Of a DNA stretch of 64,000 bases, positions 1-11,570 are shown piece by piece. The stretch is from assembly GCA_037074705.1 (NCBI GenBank), contig CM073593.1, forward strand, positions 108,502,238 to 108,566,237. Reading direction: 5' to 3'. The notes under the pieces are model-generated. The model saw nothing but the letters and a program-made list of their open reading frames with translations, had not been told where the DNA came from and made no database searches. Position 1 is the stretch's first letter; every line of letters starts with the position of its first letter. The position numbers and the translations under genes were made by a program. Source of the stretch: Zhengitettix transpicula. Lineage: Eukaryota > Arthropoda > Insecta > Orthoptera > Tetrigidae.

Positions 1-1135
1 GCGGGGACAAACTTTAAGGCACATTTAAAACAAAATTTTCTACCAAAACAATTGATAGATAAACGTAAAAAATGTTTGTAGTAAAACAAAAATAAATATA
101 TATGAAGAATATTGGCGGGCGTAAATTATTTTCTTTGAACTGCAAACATGAAAAACCGGGTCGAGAAAACAGTCAAGATATTTTCAAAATAAACATAAAT
201 TAATTAGATGTTCATAGACGGGCTGGAAAATCTCATTTATTTGGCATATACAACATGTTCTTAAAGATAAAATTGATCAAAGAACATGAAAAGATTTCAA
301 AGAGACAGAGAATACATTTTAAGAAATTAAAATTAATTACTTTGAAGTACGCAGAACGTCCAAAATGAATTAAAGCGAACATTTTCAACAAACTCTTAGA
401 CGATAGGATTGTTCAAGAAACATGAAAACGTTTCGAAAAAACTGTGAAAATATTTTTAAAAATAATTTGATGGATGAAGGGGTGCAAAAAAAAATTCAAA
501 GCTAAACTTAATCTAAATTCTCAGAGTATAAATAATCTATTAACGTGAAAATATTTACAAGAAACAATTAACACATTTAAAGCGAAAAAATAAATTAAAG
601 CAATTATTATTAAGGGGTGGAAAAAATTAAATCTCATATATTTGGATTTTATCACAAAATTTTCCTGATTACAAATTGATCTATAATCGTAAAAACGTTT
701 CAAGAAAACTATGAAAATAACTTTAAAATTAATTTATTGCATAAAAGAGGTTGCAAAAAAATTTAAAGGGCAATATAAAACCAAACTTCCAGAGTATAAA
801 TATTATATAAAAGTGAAAATGTTTCCAGGAAACAATTAATATATTTTAAGCGAAAAAATAAATTAAATTGAGTCATATTAAGGGCTGGAAAAATTAAAGC
901 CCTTATATTTGGCCTTTGTCGCGTATAAAATTGATCTATGAACGTGAAAAAAATTAGAGAAAATAGTGAATTAAGCTTGAAGAGGAACATAAATTAATTT
1001 TATGATCTATTGCGAGCAGAAACAAAATTATCGCAGATTTATTTGGCATTTGAAACCAAAATTTTGTACAGTAAAACTGATCAGTAAACGTGAAAACGTT
1101 TCGAGGAATAATTCAGAGCCCAACTTAAGCTAATT
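1..1135. repeat. Degenerate ~135-bp satellite, partly in ~267-bp dimers
   Basis: A phrase like 'gatctatgaacgtgaaaa' followed by 'cgtttc.a.gaaa' recurs near 49, 272, 409, 535, 676, 803, 931 and 1077, a spacing of about 126-146 bp. Alternate units are more alike: 'agagtataaat' at about 523 and 791 suggests a 267-bp dimer. The array runs off the left edge. Small ORFs here are by-products of the AT-rich repeat. Confidence 0.7.
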
Positions 1136-2880
1136 ACATACTGGTTTTAAAATGTAAGGAAAGTTCCTGAAGATTATAAAATACTTGTTAATTTTTTGGG
1201 AACACAGAAACACACGCACACACACACACATAAAAATTTGATTCATTCAAACGAATGTTGAAGTTAAAAAGTTTAAAGACAACAAAAATATGATGCTCTA
1301 AAAAACTTCCAAGGTTAAACATTCGTCTATCTGAAGGTGAAGATCCTGATTGTCCGACATTTAGGACGTATTTGAGAACAGTTGTTTTTTTTGGAGTGCA
1401 GATTCCTCAAATGTTGATCATTAAACCGAACAGGGATGGTATTAGGATATACTGGTCCAGGGAAGGAATCTCTGGAGCGTCATGAAAGGAGAACGTGAGG
1501 CGTTATTCGAGGGGGGGGTGAACTAATGCACACATTAGCAGAGGACCCCGAGGGATGGGAGGGAAGAGGAGATAGGAATTACAGAGCATAAATCACATCA
1601 TAACGGCTGCTGGGACGTGGCAAGTAACAACAGGACCGAGATTTAGAGCCGAGCTGAGGCAATTGGTGGTTTAAAAATTATTTTAAGGGATGTCATGAGT
1701 CCAAAATAAGGAAAAAAAAGGGGCGAGTTTATAAATTTTTTGTTAGTTCTTTACCCGTTTAATTCTTCGATGCAAGAAGAATTAAGGGTGTAAAAGTGAC
1801 GGAGGTGCCTACAGTAGAGTCAGCACTTGAGGCAAGAGAGGGAGGGGGTGGTTCATTGCTTGAACTGTTGTGATGAGGCACTCCACACCCTCCTATCAAG
1901 TGTCAACGCCCCTTCATCGCGGTGGTGGAACTTCCTAAACACTTTTGCTTCTTACACTTTCATTATCCTTTTACTGAGATGCCTTTGCCTGCTCTTTTGG
2001 GGAAAAAAATTCCCCCTAAACAGCTTACGTTAATCTTTTTTTTTGGTCCTTAACCGATTTTGGGTCATTTAAAAGTACACAAATTTTTTTTTCTACGATC
2101 ACTTCACTTGTCCCATTATTTTTACACACACAGAGTGTTTAGAATCTCTGGTGTCTGGCAACGCTGCTTCAAGATGAGGAATTTAATATAACTGCGCCTC
2201 TGGAAGTAGCGTCAATTGAACGAGGAAATTTATTTATTTAAAAAGCATCTATAAATTTTTGAATACATACATTTTTTAAAATATAATTTAAAACCATATT
2301 TATCGACTAGGATTTTTGTTTCCATGCGGGTATCAACTCGTCTTCAAAACTACGAGAGAAACAGAACGAAAGTCTGTTATTTAACAGAGTATCGCGGACA
2401 AGCATAGCTCAAGGCGCCGCAACAGATTTTCTCTCTCCTCAGTATCAACGTTGTTATTCGCGGTCTGCTGACGTCATGAAGGACGAACTGGAAGACTAAA
2501 CTATAGCGATATAGGAAGAGAATGGGTTAGAAATATATATGGTGATATTGAAACACTGACTCATAGGTAAACAGGCGATCGCCAGGATGACTGAAAAAAA
2601 AATCCCAACTAACGCAAAGACGAATCGTGATAAATCAACCGAGAATTTTTTTATGCAACTACCAGGAGATAATTATACATTATGTTGTGATTAACGTTAC
2701 CCTGTAAATTCTAGAATTATAGTTGTCGTTATTAATAATCAATTAACACTTACCTGGCCACGCCAGAGCAGATCGGCGTTCATTGGCGTCTAGTAATCTG
2801 GAAGATCTCAATGGAAAGTAAGGAATTGTCTAAAAATAAAAAAATCTTGCGTTATAAATGGATAAAAAAAGCGAAATTAC
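1136..2880. other. AT-rich non-coding stretch, no gene seen
   Basis: It holds a short CA tract (about 1208-1230), a poly-G run near 1511 and unique AT-rich sequence. The 68-residue frame at 1827-2033 has no recognisable domain. Confidence 0.5.
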
Positions 2881-2980
2881 TCAGAAATTATTTATTGATA
2901 ATAAAACATAAAAATTAACTCAATGTTCGGTCCCCAATGTAGTGCTTCATCAGGGGTACAATGGAGTAAAATCCATACAA

Positions 2981-3179
2981 ATATTAATAAATAAATAAAC
3001 ATCAGCCAATTTTAAGTCAGAAAGAAAAATTTATTACTGTAAAATTAAACAAGGTTTCGTCGCTTATTTGGCGACGTCATCAAATTTTCAAAAAAATTCT
3101 CTGCCTGACTGCCGCGGCCGAAATCAATTATTTTTTTCTGGCTATAAATTGGTTGATGTTTATTTATTTATTATTTTTA
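2981..3179. mobile_element. ~199-bp MITE-like element with ~43-bp terminal inverted repeats
   Basis: The left end (2981-3023, 'ataaacatcagccaatttta') and the reverse complement of the right end (3135-3179) match over about 43 bp with few differences. No coding capacity. A ribozyme-like motif lies in the middle. The terminal phrase 'catcagccaatttt-aagtcag' recurs at 44720 and, inverted, near 26555, so this is a family. Confidence 0.7.
3053..3084 (-). ncRNA. Hammerhead-like structured motif (stem GTCGC/GCGAC)
   Basis: Minus-strand reading: TGATGA, C, GTCGC, 7-nt loop, GCGAC, GAAAC. The 5-bp stem is perfect and differs from the GTCC/GGAC stem of other copies, a compensatory change. It lies inside the 2981-3179 TIR element. 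Activity is not shown: the core carries one base more than the canonical hammerhead and no cleavage site is identified. Confidence 0.4.
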
Positions 3180-3499
3180 CAATAGTAAGAATATATATAA
3201 ATTATCGGCCTTGAAAATTGTATGAAAAAGTTATTTACATGTCGTCGATATTGAAATTCTCTCTAAATTTTGGTAAAACCATTCACTTTTATTCCGTAAT
3301 ATTATTTACCGTCACTAAAACTTTGCTCTGATTTACATGAAAGTAATCAAAACTGTAGTGATTTTTTTTGTAAGGTTTAGTATGTTAAATTTTATTTTTA
3401 TCATTTTTTACTTTTGTAGCAATGTAGTCCTCCAAAATCTTAACGTAAATAATTATTTACTTTTCAAATTATTCATTCTAGTATTTGTCAGCGTCCCTT

Positions 3500-3930
3500 A
3501 ATGTCTTTTTTATGCAATTGTAAACCGATTTTCGCCCTGAACGAGGATCTACGCCAGAGCCTTGTGGCACACCTGACCGCAATACAGACAATTTCAGTCC
3601 GCGTTTTTTGGTTGCTGCAGGTGCGAGATGCGAGGTGGTGGTCCAGACTTGTGTTAGTGCGTGTTGGGAGGGTTCATGACCCTTGCGAGGGCGCGTACGT
3701 CGTGCGTGCACAGGGAGCGAGCGTAGTAGTAGCGCAGGCAGCCAGCATGTGAGCTCAGCCAATGGGCGACGGCCACGCCGCGCGGTATTGATGTCGGCCC
3801 GGGCGCTGTTGCCGCACTTCTCCTCTCGGTCACGCAGCTCCCTGCGCCACACTTTCTCTTCACCGCGCGCCCCACCTCGCGGGGAGGGAAAAAAACGCGC
3901 CAAGTCGACACTCATTGATCAGTGAGAAAA
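3500..3930. promoter_or_regulatory. CpG-rich, promoter-like patch
   Basis: A sharp island of GC and CpG in AT-rich DNA. It contains a CCAAT box directly followed by GGGCG (3759-3768), several CGCG/GCGC clusters and an insect-type initiator-like TCAGT (3919-3923). Overlapping frames on both strands (for example 3478-3915 minus, 145 residues) are Arg/Ala/Pro-rich, as expected of GC-rich non-coding DNA, and match no family I know. The promoter call is inference and direction is unknown. Confidence 0.35.
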
Positions 3931-6500
3931 CTCCGACGAAAAACGCGCTCAAAATTACGTTAACTTCTGTATTGTTAATTTAAATATGTATTTGTTTGGT
4001 CGAATCGATTTACAATGGCTTGTGGTTCCAAGCAATAAACATACGAATTTCCTCAATGAGTAAAACCGTCAAACATCTTTACAGTATCTTAAGATTGGGT
4101 CGCTGAAAAATAAAGTCTTATACTAATTTATACTAAACCAAAAAAAAAATTATCAGCCAAGAATATAAATATTCTTTGGGTATTTATTTGTACCTCTTGA
4201 CAATTGTCACAGTCATCCAATTATGTACCAATAATAATCATCAAAAATCTGGAGACTTAACCCCTCAGGTGCTGAGACCTTGACAAATAAACTAAAAATA
4301 TATACTAAGGAAAATTTGGTACATTTGGGTATAAAAAATATTTTGATACACATTCACAGGGATCGGTCCAAATGAGTAGAAAATAAAATGTATCGATCTA
4401 CCTAATTACGAATTGGTAACAAAAATTACCCGATTGGTATGAAAACTCAACATAATTCAGGACAGGTCCTTATTCAACCCCTTTTTCCCGCTAAAAATAC
4501 AACAACCGCGGGTTTAGACAAGGTTGTCAGATTATCCAATACCCAGGTGCGTCAAATACAACTGTTAATATCCTTTTAAATTAATTATTATCCTACAAAT
4601 GTTTAATTTCGAGTAAATTAAAATTGTATTGAACAATTATATGTAGAAACATTAATAATTTACCTGCTAACACCACCAAAAAAATAAATTTAATAGTTTT
4701 ATCTCATTTGATTTGAATTAAATTGATTGGCTTATTTAATAATTATTGTATTTGAATCATGAAGTAATTAAAAAATTGGTTAAAATAATAATGCGGAAAA
4801 ATTAAAAATGAATTTAAACAGCCCCAAAGTTATCAGAAATAATTTAATAATATAAAAATTAATAATTAAATCAAATAGACAAAAACGAATAGAATTAAGT
4901 TTATATGTTTGTGGTTTTTTTATTGGTATTTCCTTCTAATTATATTATATTTTATATACACGTATTACATTCTCATTTTAACGTTCCGTCCTGAATCTAG
5001 GACTTCATCAGGTGCTCAATGGAGTAAATAATTTACAAATTGTCATTATTCTTCTATAAATTAGACAAGTTCTGTCGTAGTGTCAGTAAATGTTTTGTTT
5101 AGTATTTTTCAAACCCAATATTTTTAATTATTTATAATTAATTAGGCTGTGGTAATGCATTTATAATTATATTTAAGTCGCATTAAACTAACTATTAATT
5201 TATTTATATTTTTTATCTTACTGCCAATTGCTGATTGTTTATTAATTGAAAAGTAATGTCAGATAATTATTATTTTTAAGGGGTGGTGGGTGGTTCTTTA
5301 TACAAATTGATTATTTCATTGACTATTAAAAACATTGCAACGTCTATTTTGTCTTCAAGTATGAAAGAAACCCCCTTAGGAAATTAATCAAATTGAAATT
5401 GTCATGAAAAAATTATTAACTCTCTTGAACGTTGTACTATCAATTATTATTATTTTAAAACAACAAAATATAGAATAGCGCCGCCTGGTAAGGGAACCTA
5501 ATATTGTTTCGTTTCCGTAGCGATATTTATTTTACGCCTTTCACATTTGTATTTCAGACAAAAAAAATAAAAGCTCTTTTCCCCCAGGGCGTGGAAATGT
5601 GGATAGGGAGATGTTTTAAGATGTGAAGAGTTGGAGGATATCAAAGGGGTTCCAAAATTACATTACAAAAATGTGTTGTGCGGGTGGCTGCAGGGACGGG
5701 GGGGGGGGTGGTTTAAATAAAGAGCCATATATTTCGAGGCACGTAATTTGGAGAGGGGAGGCAGCAGCCGCCCCTCCTCCTCTTCAAAGCGTACATTGTA
5801 ATTAAAATGTATATTGTGCAATCCCCGGGATGATGGAAGTACAAGGGGTAGCGGAGGAAGCCATTTAAATGCGTAAGATATTAGCCAAAGGGGTAAATAG
5901 ACCGAAACTTTTGTATCTGAGTTGCAACTTAATTAGTTATTAAAAAAAAGTAAAGCTGCTTTTTTCTAAAAAAAAATTGTAGGGTGGTTTCTAAAAAAAA
6001 AAGAAGAGGAATGAATGAAACAAGCTGGATTTTTACGTACAATTTAGGTGAGATTTAAGTCACGAGTCTCTGTAAAGTAAAATAAGTGAGGTTGGATTCG
6101 AAACCTTTTGCAACGAATAAAACCAGTGAAATAATCGTCAAATACTATGGAATGAGAAAAATCCAAGTAGAGAAACTAAATTAAATAAAAGAAAAATTTT
6201 AATTGAATTGAAAATTATCTGACAATTTTTTTTTAAAAAAAGTATCAGGTAAATGTTTAATAAAATTAATTAGAAATTATTCACAGACCAGCACAACGTT
6301 TCGGACTCACCTCATGGCTTCTTCAGGTGTTACAGAGCTATACTGCGTTATACAAAAATATTTAAACGTAAAACAATTTTAATTCTCTCTGAGTCTGTTA
6401 ATTAGTTAACAAGTGAAGAGGTCCTGAAGTAAGGAAGAACAATCGAAATAAAGTGGAATGTTAATTATCTGATATTTTTTAAATTAACGTATAGATAAGA
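3931..6500. other. AT-rich non-coding stretch with three ribozyme-like motifs
   Basis: No gene seen. Hammerhead-like motifs occur on the minus strand at 4981-5013 (stem GTCCT/AGGAC, but GGAAC instead of GAAAC) and 6296-6327 (weak stem). A poly-G run lies near 5699. A degenerate third copy is at 2924-2958, just upstream. Confidence 0.5.
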
Positions 6501-6504
6501 ATTG

Positions 6505-7385
6505 CCAAAACAGTCTCAACAAACCGCCTGGGATCAGTTTGTAAAAGGAGCCTTCAGCCTCTATTTGGTCCTCTTCGCACCCGCAGAACTGCAAATTTAT
6601 TCATTTTTTTAAAACAAAAAAGACCTCGGTTCATTTCCAGAGTCACTTGACCTCAGACTCCATTATGGGCCACGATTTTATCACCAAAACCGCCTGGAAT
6701 CGATTTATATTAGTGACTAACCAACCCTCTTAGCTATCAGTACACAATATTGCAATTTTATTCCTTTTTTTTTTAAATGACCACGGTTTAGTTTAAGTGC
6801 CGCTTGATCTCGCACTCTATTATGGGCGACGATTTTTTCAAAAAACGACCTGACATGGGTTTGGCAACTTTTACTGACTAACCGCCCCTTTCAACACCCC
6901 CCAAAAAAATCAAACTACAATTTTATTTCTTTTTATGAAAATCTAAGACTCGTTTCAACAGCAGCTTGACCTCGGACTCTATTATGGACCACGATTTTAT
7001 CACCAAAACCGCCTGGCATCGATTTATGTTTGCGACTAACCAACCCTCTTAGCTATCAATACCCAATATTGCAATTTTATTCCCTTCTTTAAAATGACCA
7101 CGGTTGAGTTTAAGTGCCGCTAGATGTCGTACTCTATTATGGGCGACGAATTTTTTTCAACAAACGACCTGACGTGGGTTTGGCAACATTTACTGACTAA
7201 CCGCCCCTTTCAGCACCCAAAAAAATCTGAAACAGCAATTAAATAAAGAATCTACGGAACATTTCAACAGCCGCTTGACCTCTGACTCCATTATGGACCA
7301 CGTATTTCTCAATAAAACCGCCTGGTATCCGTTTTAGTGACTAACCTCTCTCTCAGCTCACAGAATTACAATTTTAATCTTTAAT
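6505..7385. repeat. ~160-bp satellite with alternating A/B units
   Basis: Type A units carry 'ccgcctgg.atcgattta' (6524, 6690, 7009, 7319). Type B units carry 'cgacctgac.tgggttt' (6846, 7165). Spacings are 154-166 bp. All units share 'gcttgacctc.gactc.atta'. From 6690 the order is A-B-A-B-A, a ~320-bp higher-order repeat. Confidence 0.8.
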
Positions 7386-7489
7386 AAAATTTATCATTTG
7401 TACCCCTAATGTTCAATAAGAAGTCGATCATCACGTTGAGGTTGGTTATTTTAATTTCTTATGACCTATATTCTGTCTGCCTTCGCATG

Positions 7490-8160
7490 ATTGGATGTCG
7501 TGTGTGTTTGTTGCGAGGTTCCTCCCCCCGGTCTGGGCAGGGAGGGAATCCCCTCAGAGTTTTACGACCGTGGTTCGCGCGAGCTTTTCCATCGGTGCCC
7601 TTATGACGCCGTTAGAACCTTGTATGTGTGTGGACCAACGAATTACCGCCCCGCAAAACGTCCTTCCAATTTGCTGGCACCACGCACGCCGTAAAAGCAC
7701 CGTCGTCCAGATTACACCCACCCGATTACGGGAACGACGCGTACAGGCTGGGCGTTACGGTCGAGCGTAATGAAATGATTCATAAAGAGGGGTTGCGCGG
7801 GGCAACGCGACCCTTTACATCAAATTATTTAGGGGCCGTATTATCGAAATGTAGCAAAATGTGATGTGGCGGTTCAGGGCCGTAAACACACGCGTACGTC
7901 ATGGAACGGCCGTTCACAGTCGTGATGGGGCTAGTTCATCCTTATACAGTAAAGGTGGAGCCCCACTGTCACGTCCCAAAAGTCAGCGACACTATCTGAC
8001 ACTCACCTCTATCACGGTACGTCACGTCACTCCCCTGTCACGCGCTATCACGTGATCTACGCTCTGACATCACGCCAAGTCACGTCACGTCACGTTCTTC
8101 AATCTGTTTTCTGGTTTTAAACGTTGCTGTAAGGATCCGCAGTCACGTTGTCCCAGTAGA
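7490..8160. other. CpG-containing unique region with X-box-like and clustered CACGTCAC motifs
   Basis: An RFX-like inverted repeat GTTGC-GCGGG-GCAAC lies at 7792-7806. From about 8010 to 8095 there are many overlapping 'cacgtcac' words and a palindromic TCACGTGA (8048-8055). Overlapping short frames (7409-7864) show no recognisable domain. A regulatory role is inference. Confidence 0.25.
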
Positions 8161-8164
8161 ACTA

Positions 8165-8429
8165 CCTCAAGTGTTACAATGTACTGTTAATAATTAACCC
8201 TTATGAAGGTGTAACTCCTGATGTCTCCACAATGGCCGCTCGTACACTAATTGCTCATAGAAGCAAAGTTGGAGATATGTTAATTTTCTTTCTAATTCAC
8301 TATCGGGTTTCAAAAAATCATGTACGAAAATACAACTACAGTCAAAGCGAAATACAAGGGTTACCATTATTTGATTGAACCAGGTCCTGTTATTGTTATT
8401 TAATAACGCCAAATAAGTCACGCGTGTCT
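8165..8429. repeat. Older interspersed repeat, 'A' part, copy 1
   Basis: This matches the reverse complement of about 59060-59417 along its length. Shared phrases include 'ttaataattaaccctta', 'actcctgatgtctccacaa', 'ggttaccattatttgattga' and 'ttatttaataacgccaaat'. A third, more diverged copy is at 22701-22935. It ends at the target-site duplication of an RP insertion (8421-8429). Confidence 0.8.
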
Positions 8430-8921
8430 AAGAAATACCTTCCGGATAGGTCTCGCAGGCAGAACCTTATAGGAGAGATACGAAGGGACTACCTTTGGGG
8501 ATGCCTTTTCCTCTCCGTTTTTGAACTAAGGTTCCCACAAGCCGAGGCCTGTGTATGTTCCGGGGTCACAGACCTTCGGCATACGGTAAGAGTTCTTTTC
8601 TGTTCCCATTGGAACAGTCGGCCAGCTGCCTCCTAAACTGGTCGAGGCACGGAGAAGGGAATGCTGCGTCCCCACAGCAAACTCCTCTCCAGCTATCGTA
8701 ACGGCGTGGGACAAGTACCCAATGCCCGACCTACCTGATGCAGGTTTTTCTAGGTTTTTCCCTGCATCACTTTTAGGCGAATAGCCCGGGGCCCCTAGTT
8801 AACCCTTGGCTACCTTCCTCTACCGTTCCACATACCTCCTTTCAAATCCCTTCCTATTCTATTCAAGGGGAGTTGCCACCATGTGGATTACCTTCATGTA
8901 GCCTGTTGCCCTAAAAAAAAA
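8430..8921 (+). mobile_element. RP retroposon, near full length, A-tailed
   Basis: It begins near the 'ctcgcaggcagaacctt' 5' region and ends with 'gtagcctgttgccct' plus an A-run (8912-8921). The pair 8430-9187 is flanked by cgcgtgtct (8421-8429) and cgagtgtct (9188-9196), 8 of 9 identical, a likely target-site duplication. No intact frame. Confidence 0.85.
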
Positions 8922-9187
8922 CCTTCTCCCGCCATCTGAATGGCGTGGGACAAGTACCAAATCCCCGACGTACCTGATGCAGGTTTTTCTAGGGTTTTCC
9001 CTCCATCAAGTTTAGGCGAATTGCCGGGTAGGATCCTTAAACCATTGCCCGGGGGCCCAAGTTAAACCTTGGCTACCTTCCTCTACCCTTCCGCATCCCC
9101 CCTTTCCAATTCCTTCCTATGCTATTAAAGGGGAGTTGCCACCATGAGGTTTTCCCTCATGTAGCCTGTTACCCTATAAAAATAAAT
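8922..9187 (+). mobile_element. RP retroposon, 5'-truncated, tandem to the previous copy
   Basis: It starts abruptly at 'cttctcccgccat', immediately after the A-run of the upstream copy, and runs to 'ctgttaccctataaaaataaa'. This is either a dimer or an insertion into the A tail. Confidence 0.8.
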
Positions 9188-9270
9188 CGAGTGTCTACGG
9201 ACATGGACTTGAGTATGATGTTTAGAATCCTCCTACACGTGTGTAACTACATATGGCTGTAATATAATAT
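9188..9270. repeat. Older interspersed repeat, 'B' part, copy 1
   Basis: This matches the reverse complement of 58532-58615 (shared 'acatggacttgagtatgat', 'gtgtaactacatatgg'). With the 'A' part it forms one older repeat split by RP. Confidence 0.7.
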
Positions 9271-10700
9271 TTTATATTCAACGTGATTGTCTCTATTATA
9301 CTGCTTCATCACTTGGTTGCTTTTCCTGTAATGTCCGCCTGATGCCAGACTGACCGCAGTCACGCTTTCTACTTTATGGCATGCACGTCACGTGAACGTG
9401 ACAGCTGCTTGGCTCACTCCTCAAGGATCATTGACAATCCTATACACATAATAAAGATCATTTAAAATTACCCTTCAGGGACTACGGAAAACAATAGACT
9501 TCAACCCTAGTGTGAGTAAATAATACGACGAATAAGATGGCAGCCCTGGTCCAAGGAAAAAAATACTAGAGAAATTCACAGAGTGTTCCAGCAATTCATT
9601 ACGTTAGATTTTAGAACTTCTCAGATTTAAATGATCAATAAAAAATAATTCTCACCCCTTAGTATTACTATGGATACCTAAAACATTAATTACAATATTA
9701 CGACGTTTCTTCCACAATTTTCGGAAGCACTTAAACAGTATGGACACGTTTGTTTATCCAGGGGGCTGCCATCGGAATATTCAAGATGGAGGAAAATATA
9801 ATAACCACGGTCAGTCTTGCATCCGACGGACGCTTTCGACCCTCCACGGTCATTTTCATCGTATTTCAACAGAAAATAAATCATTACGGTTGACTTACAT
9901 AAGTGGTTGGCATTACATTACTATTATTATTATGATTACAGCTTCAACACGACCTTATGACGTCTTAATCTCACATGTGGCTAATTATTCTTAATTTACT
10001 GCGGGAGGGGTTGTTTATAAAATTATTAACTGTATAAAGTCATATTTGACAGTCTGACTGATTTTAAAATATAATAAATGTAAGAATCCTCAGCACGAAC
10101 CTGACACGCCACGTGGTCGCTGCATCCAGGCGCCAACACGTCACACGGGGTCAAGTCACAGACTGGTTAAATTCACCAAAACTGACAATAGTCGACTCGA
10201 TACGATATCGATTACAAATCGGATATTTATATCAAAGTTAGCAAAAAAAAATCCTTAAGTTGAATACAGTTGTGAAACAAGAAAAAACTTATGGACTTTA
10301 TCTGGTTTTAACAATCATAGACTTAATATTTAAATTAAGAAATAATAATAATAATGCCAGTCTTCTACTCCAGAATTTTTTTCTATTATTTAAATTTTAA
10401 ACACGACGTTTCGTCCCTCATTTGGATTAAATAATTACATTCAGAATTTTTTCACCCCAAAAAATGTTATTGTTTAAATTATATTAGTTAAAATAAAGTA
10501 TGATAATCACAATTTACCAATTAATAAGCCGAAGCACAAATTTTTATTACCGAACTACCCCCATTTTTTTTAAAAAAAGTATACACTTATTGACTTACTT
10601 AATAATTATGGAATTCCAATAATTTAAATTTATTTTTAAAATATTGAAGGCAAAATTAATAATCTAGATAAACATAACGGTTATTAACAGAAAATAATTA
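9271..10700. other. AT-rich non-coding stretch, no gene seen
   Basis: It contains a ribozyme-like half motif near 10405 ('acgtttcgtccctcatttgg') without its partner. Frames at 9690-9994 are short and unrecognised. Confidence 0.45.
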
Positions 10701-10772
10701 GTAGTGTTACATTGTAACTCTTGTTATATAGGGCGAACGAAACTATGTCTAATCAAAAACTGGAATCAATGA
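10701..10772 (+). pseudogene. PLE GIY-YIG endonuclease remnant
   Basis: One frame reads L-H-C-N-S-C-Y-I-G-R-T-K-L before a stop at 10770. GIY-YIG domains of Penelope-like elements typically show a Cys pair just before YIG(Q/R)T. Only the first strand region survives; the rest of the nuclease and the reverse transcriptase are not recognisable. Five other loci share the same Cys pair and YIG core, which argues against chance. An inert fossil of the PLE 3' end. Confidence 0.55.
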
Positions 10773-10828
10773 ACATAAGAAAATACTTTGAAATTTATAA
10801 CGTCGAAAATTATTCAGTTTAGTCAGGA

Positions 10829-10867
10829 CATATATATGTATATATATATATATATATATGTATATAT
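10829..10867. repeat. TA microsatellite
   Basis: A run of TA/TATATG repeats directly upstream of the 104-bp satellite. A similar tract at 11618-11637 lies just beyond the array. Confidence 0.9.
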
Positions 10868-11570
10868 TTAAAATAAACGATAATTTCGATTGGCAACAGT
10901 GTAAAGCATGTGGTGTAAATATAAGCGCAACGTCGCATTTTAGAACATTTATATATATTTTAAAAAAACATAATTACGATTGGCAACCATGTAAAGACTT
11001 GAGGTTGAAGAATGAAGTGTAAATACGAGCGCAACGTCGCATTTTAGAACATATATATATATATTAAATAAAAACATAATTTCGATTGGCAACAATGTAA
11101 AGACTTGAGGATGAAGAATGTGCAGTAAATATGAGCGCAACGTCGCATTTTATAACACATAAACTTTTTTAAAAAAACATAATTTTGATTGGCAACAATG
11201 TAAACACTTGAGGATGAAGAATGTGGGGTAAATATGAGCGCAACGTCGCATTTTATAACATATAAATTTTTTTTAAAAAAAACATAATTACGATTGGCAA
11301 CCATGTAAAGACTTGAGGTTGAAGAATGAAGTGTAAATACGAGCGCAACGTCGCATTTTAGAACATATATATATTTTAAATAAAAACATAATTTTGATTG
11401 GCAACAATGTAAACACTTGAGGATGAAGAATGTGGGGTAAATATGAGCGCAACGTCGCATTTTATAACATATAAATTTTTTAAAAAAAACATAATTTTGA
11501 TTGGCAACAATGTAAAGACTTGAGGATGAAGAATGAGGTGTAAATATAAGCGCAACGTCGCATTTTAGAT
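10868..11570. repeat. ~104-bp satellite, seven units
   Basis: The word 'gcgcaacgtcgcatttta' occurs at 10925, 11029, 11134, 11238, 11343, 11447 and 11550, a spacing of 103-105 bp. Each unit also carries 'gattggcaac.atgtaaa' and 'acttgagg.tgaagaatg'. Degenerate echoes lie near 11665 and 11828. The 176-residue minus frame at 11044-11574 is a translation of this array, not a gene. Confidence 0.95.

Noticed and set aside
8436..9187. RP as a Helitron (terminal hairpin)
   Set aside because: No consistent CTRR end, and the other end is a variable A-run with target-site duplications, which fits retroposition.
10868..11570. CRISPR array
   Set aside because: The units are contiguous 104-bp satellites with no unique spacers, in eukaryotic-type DNA.
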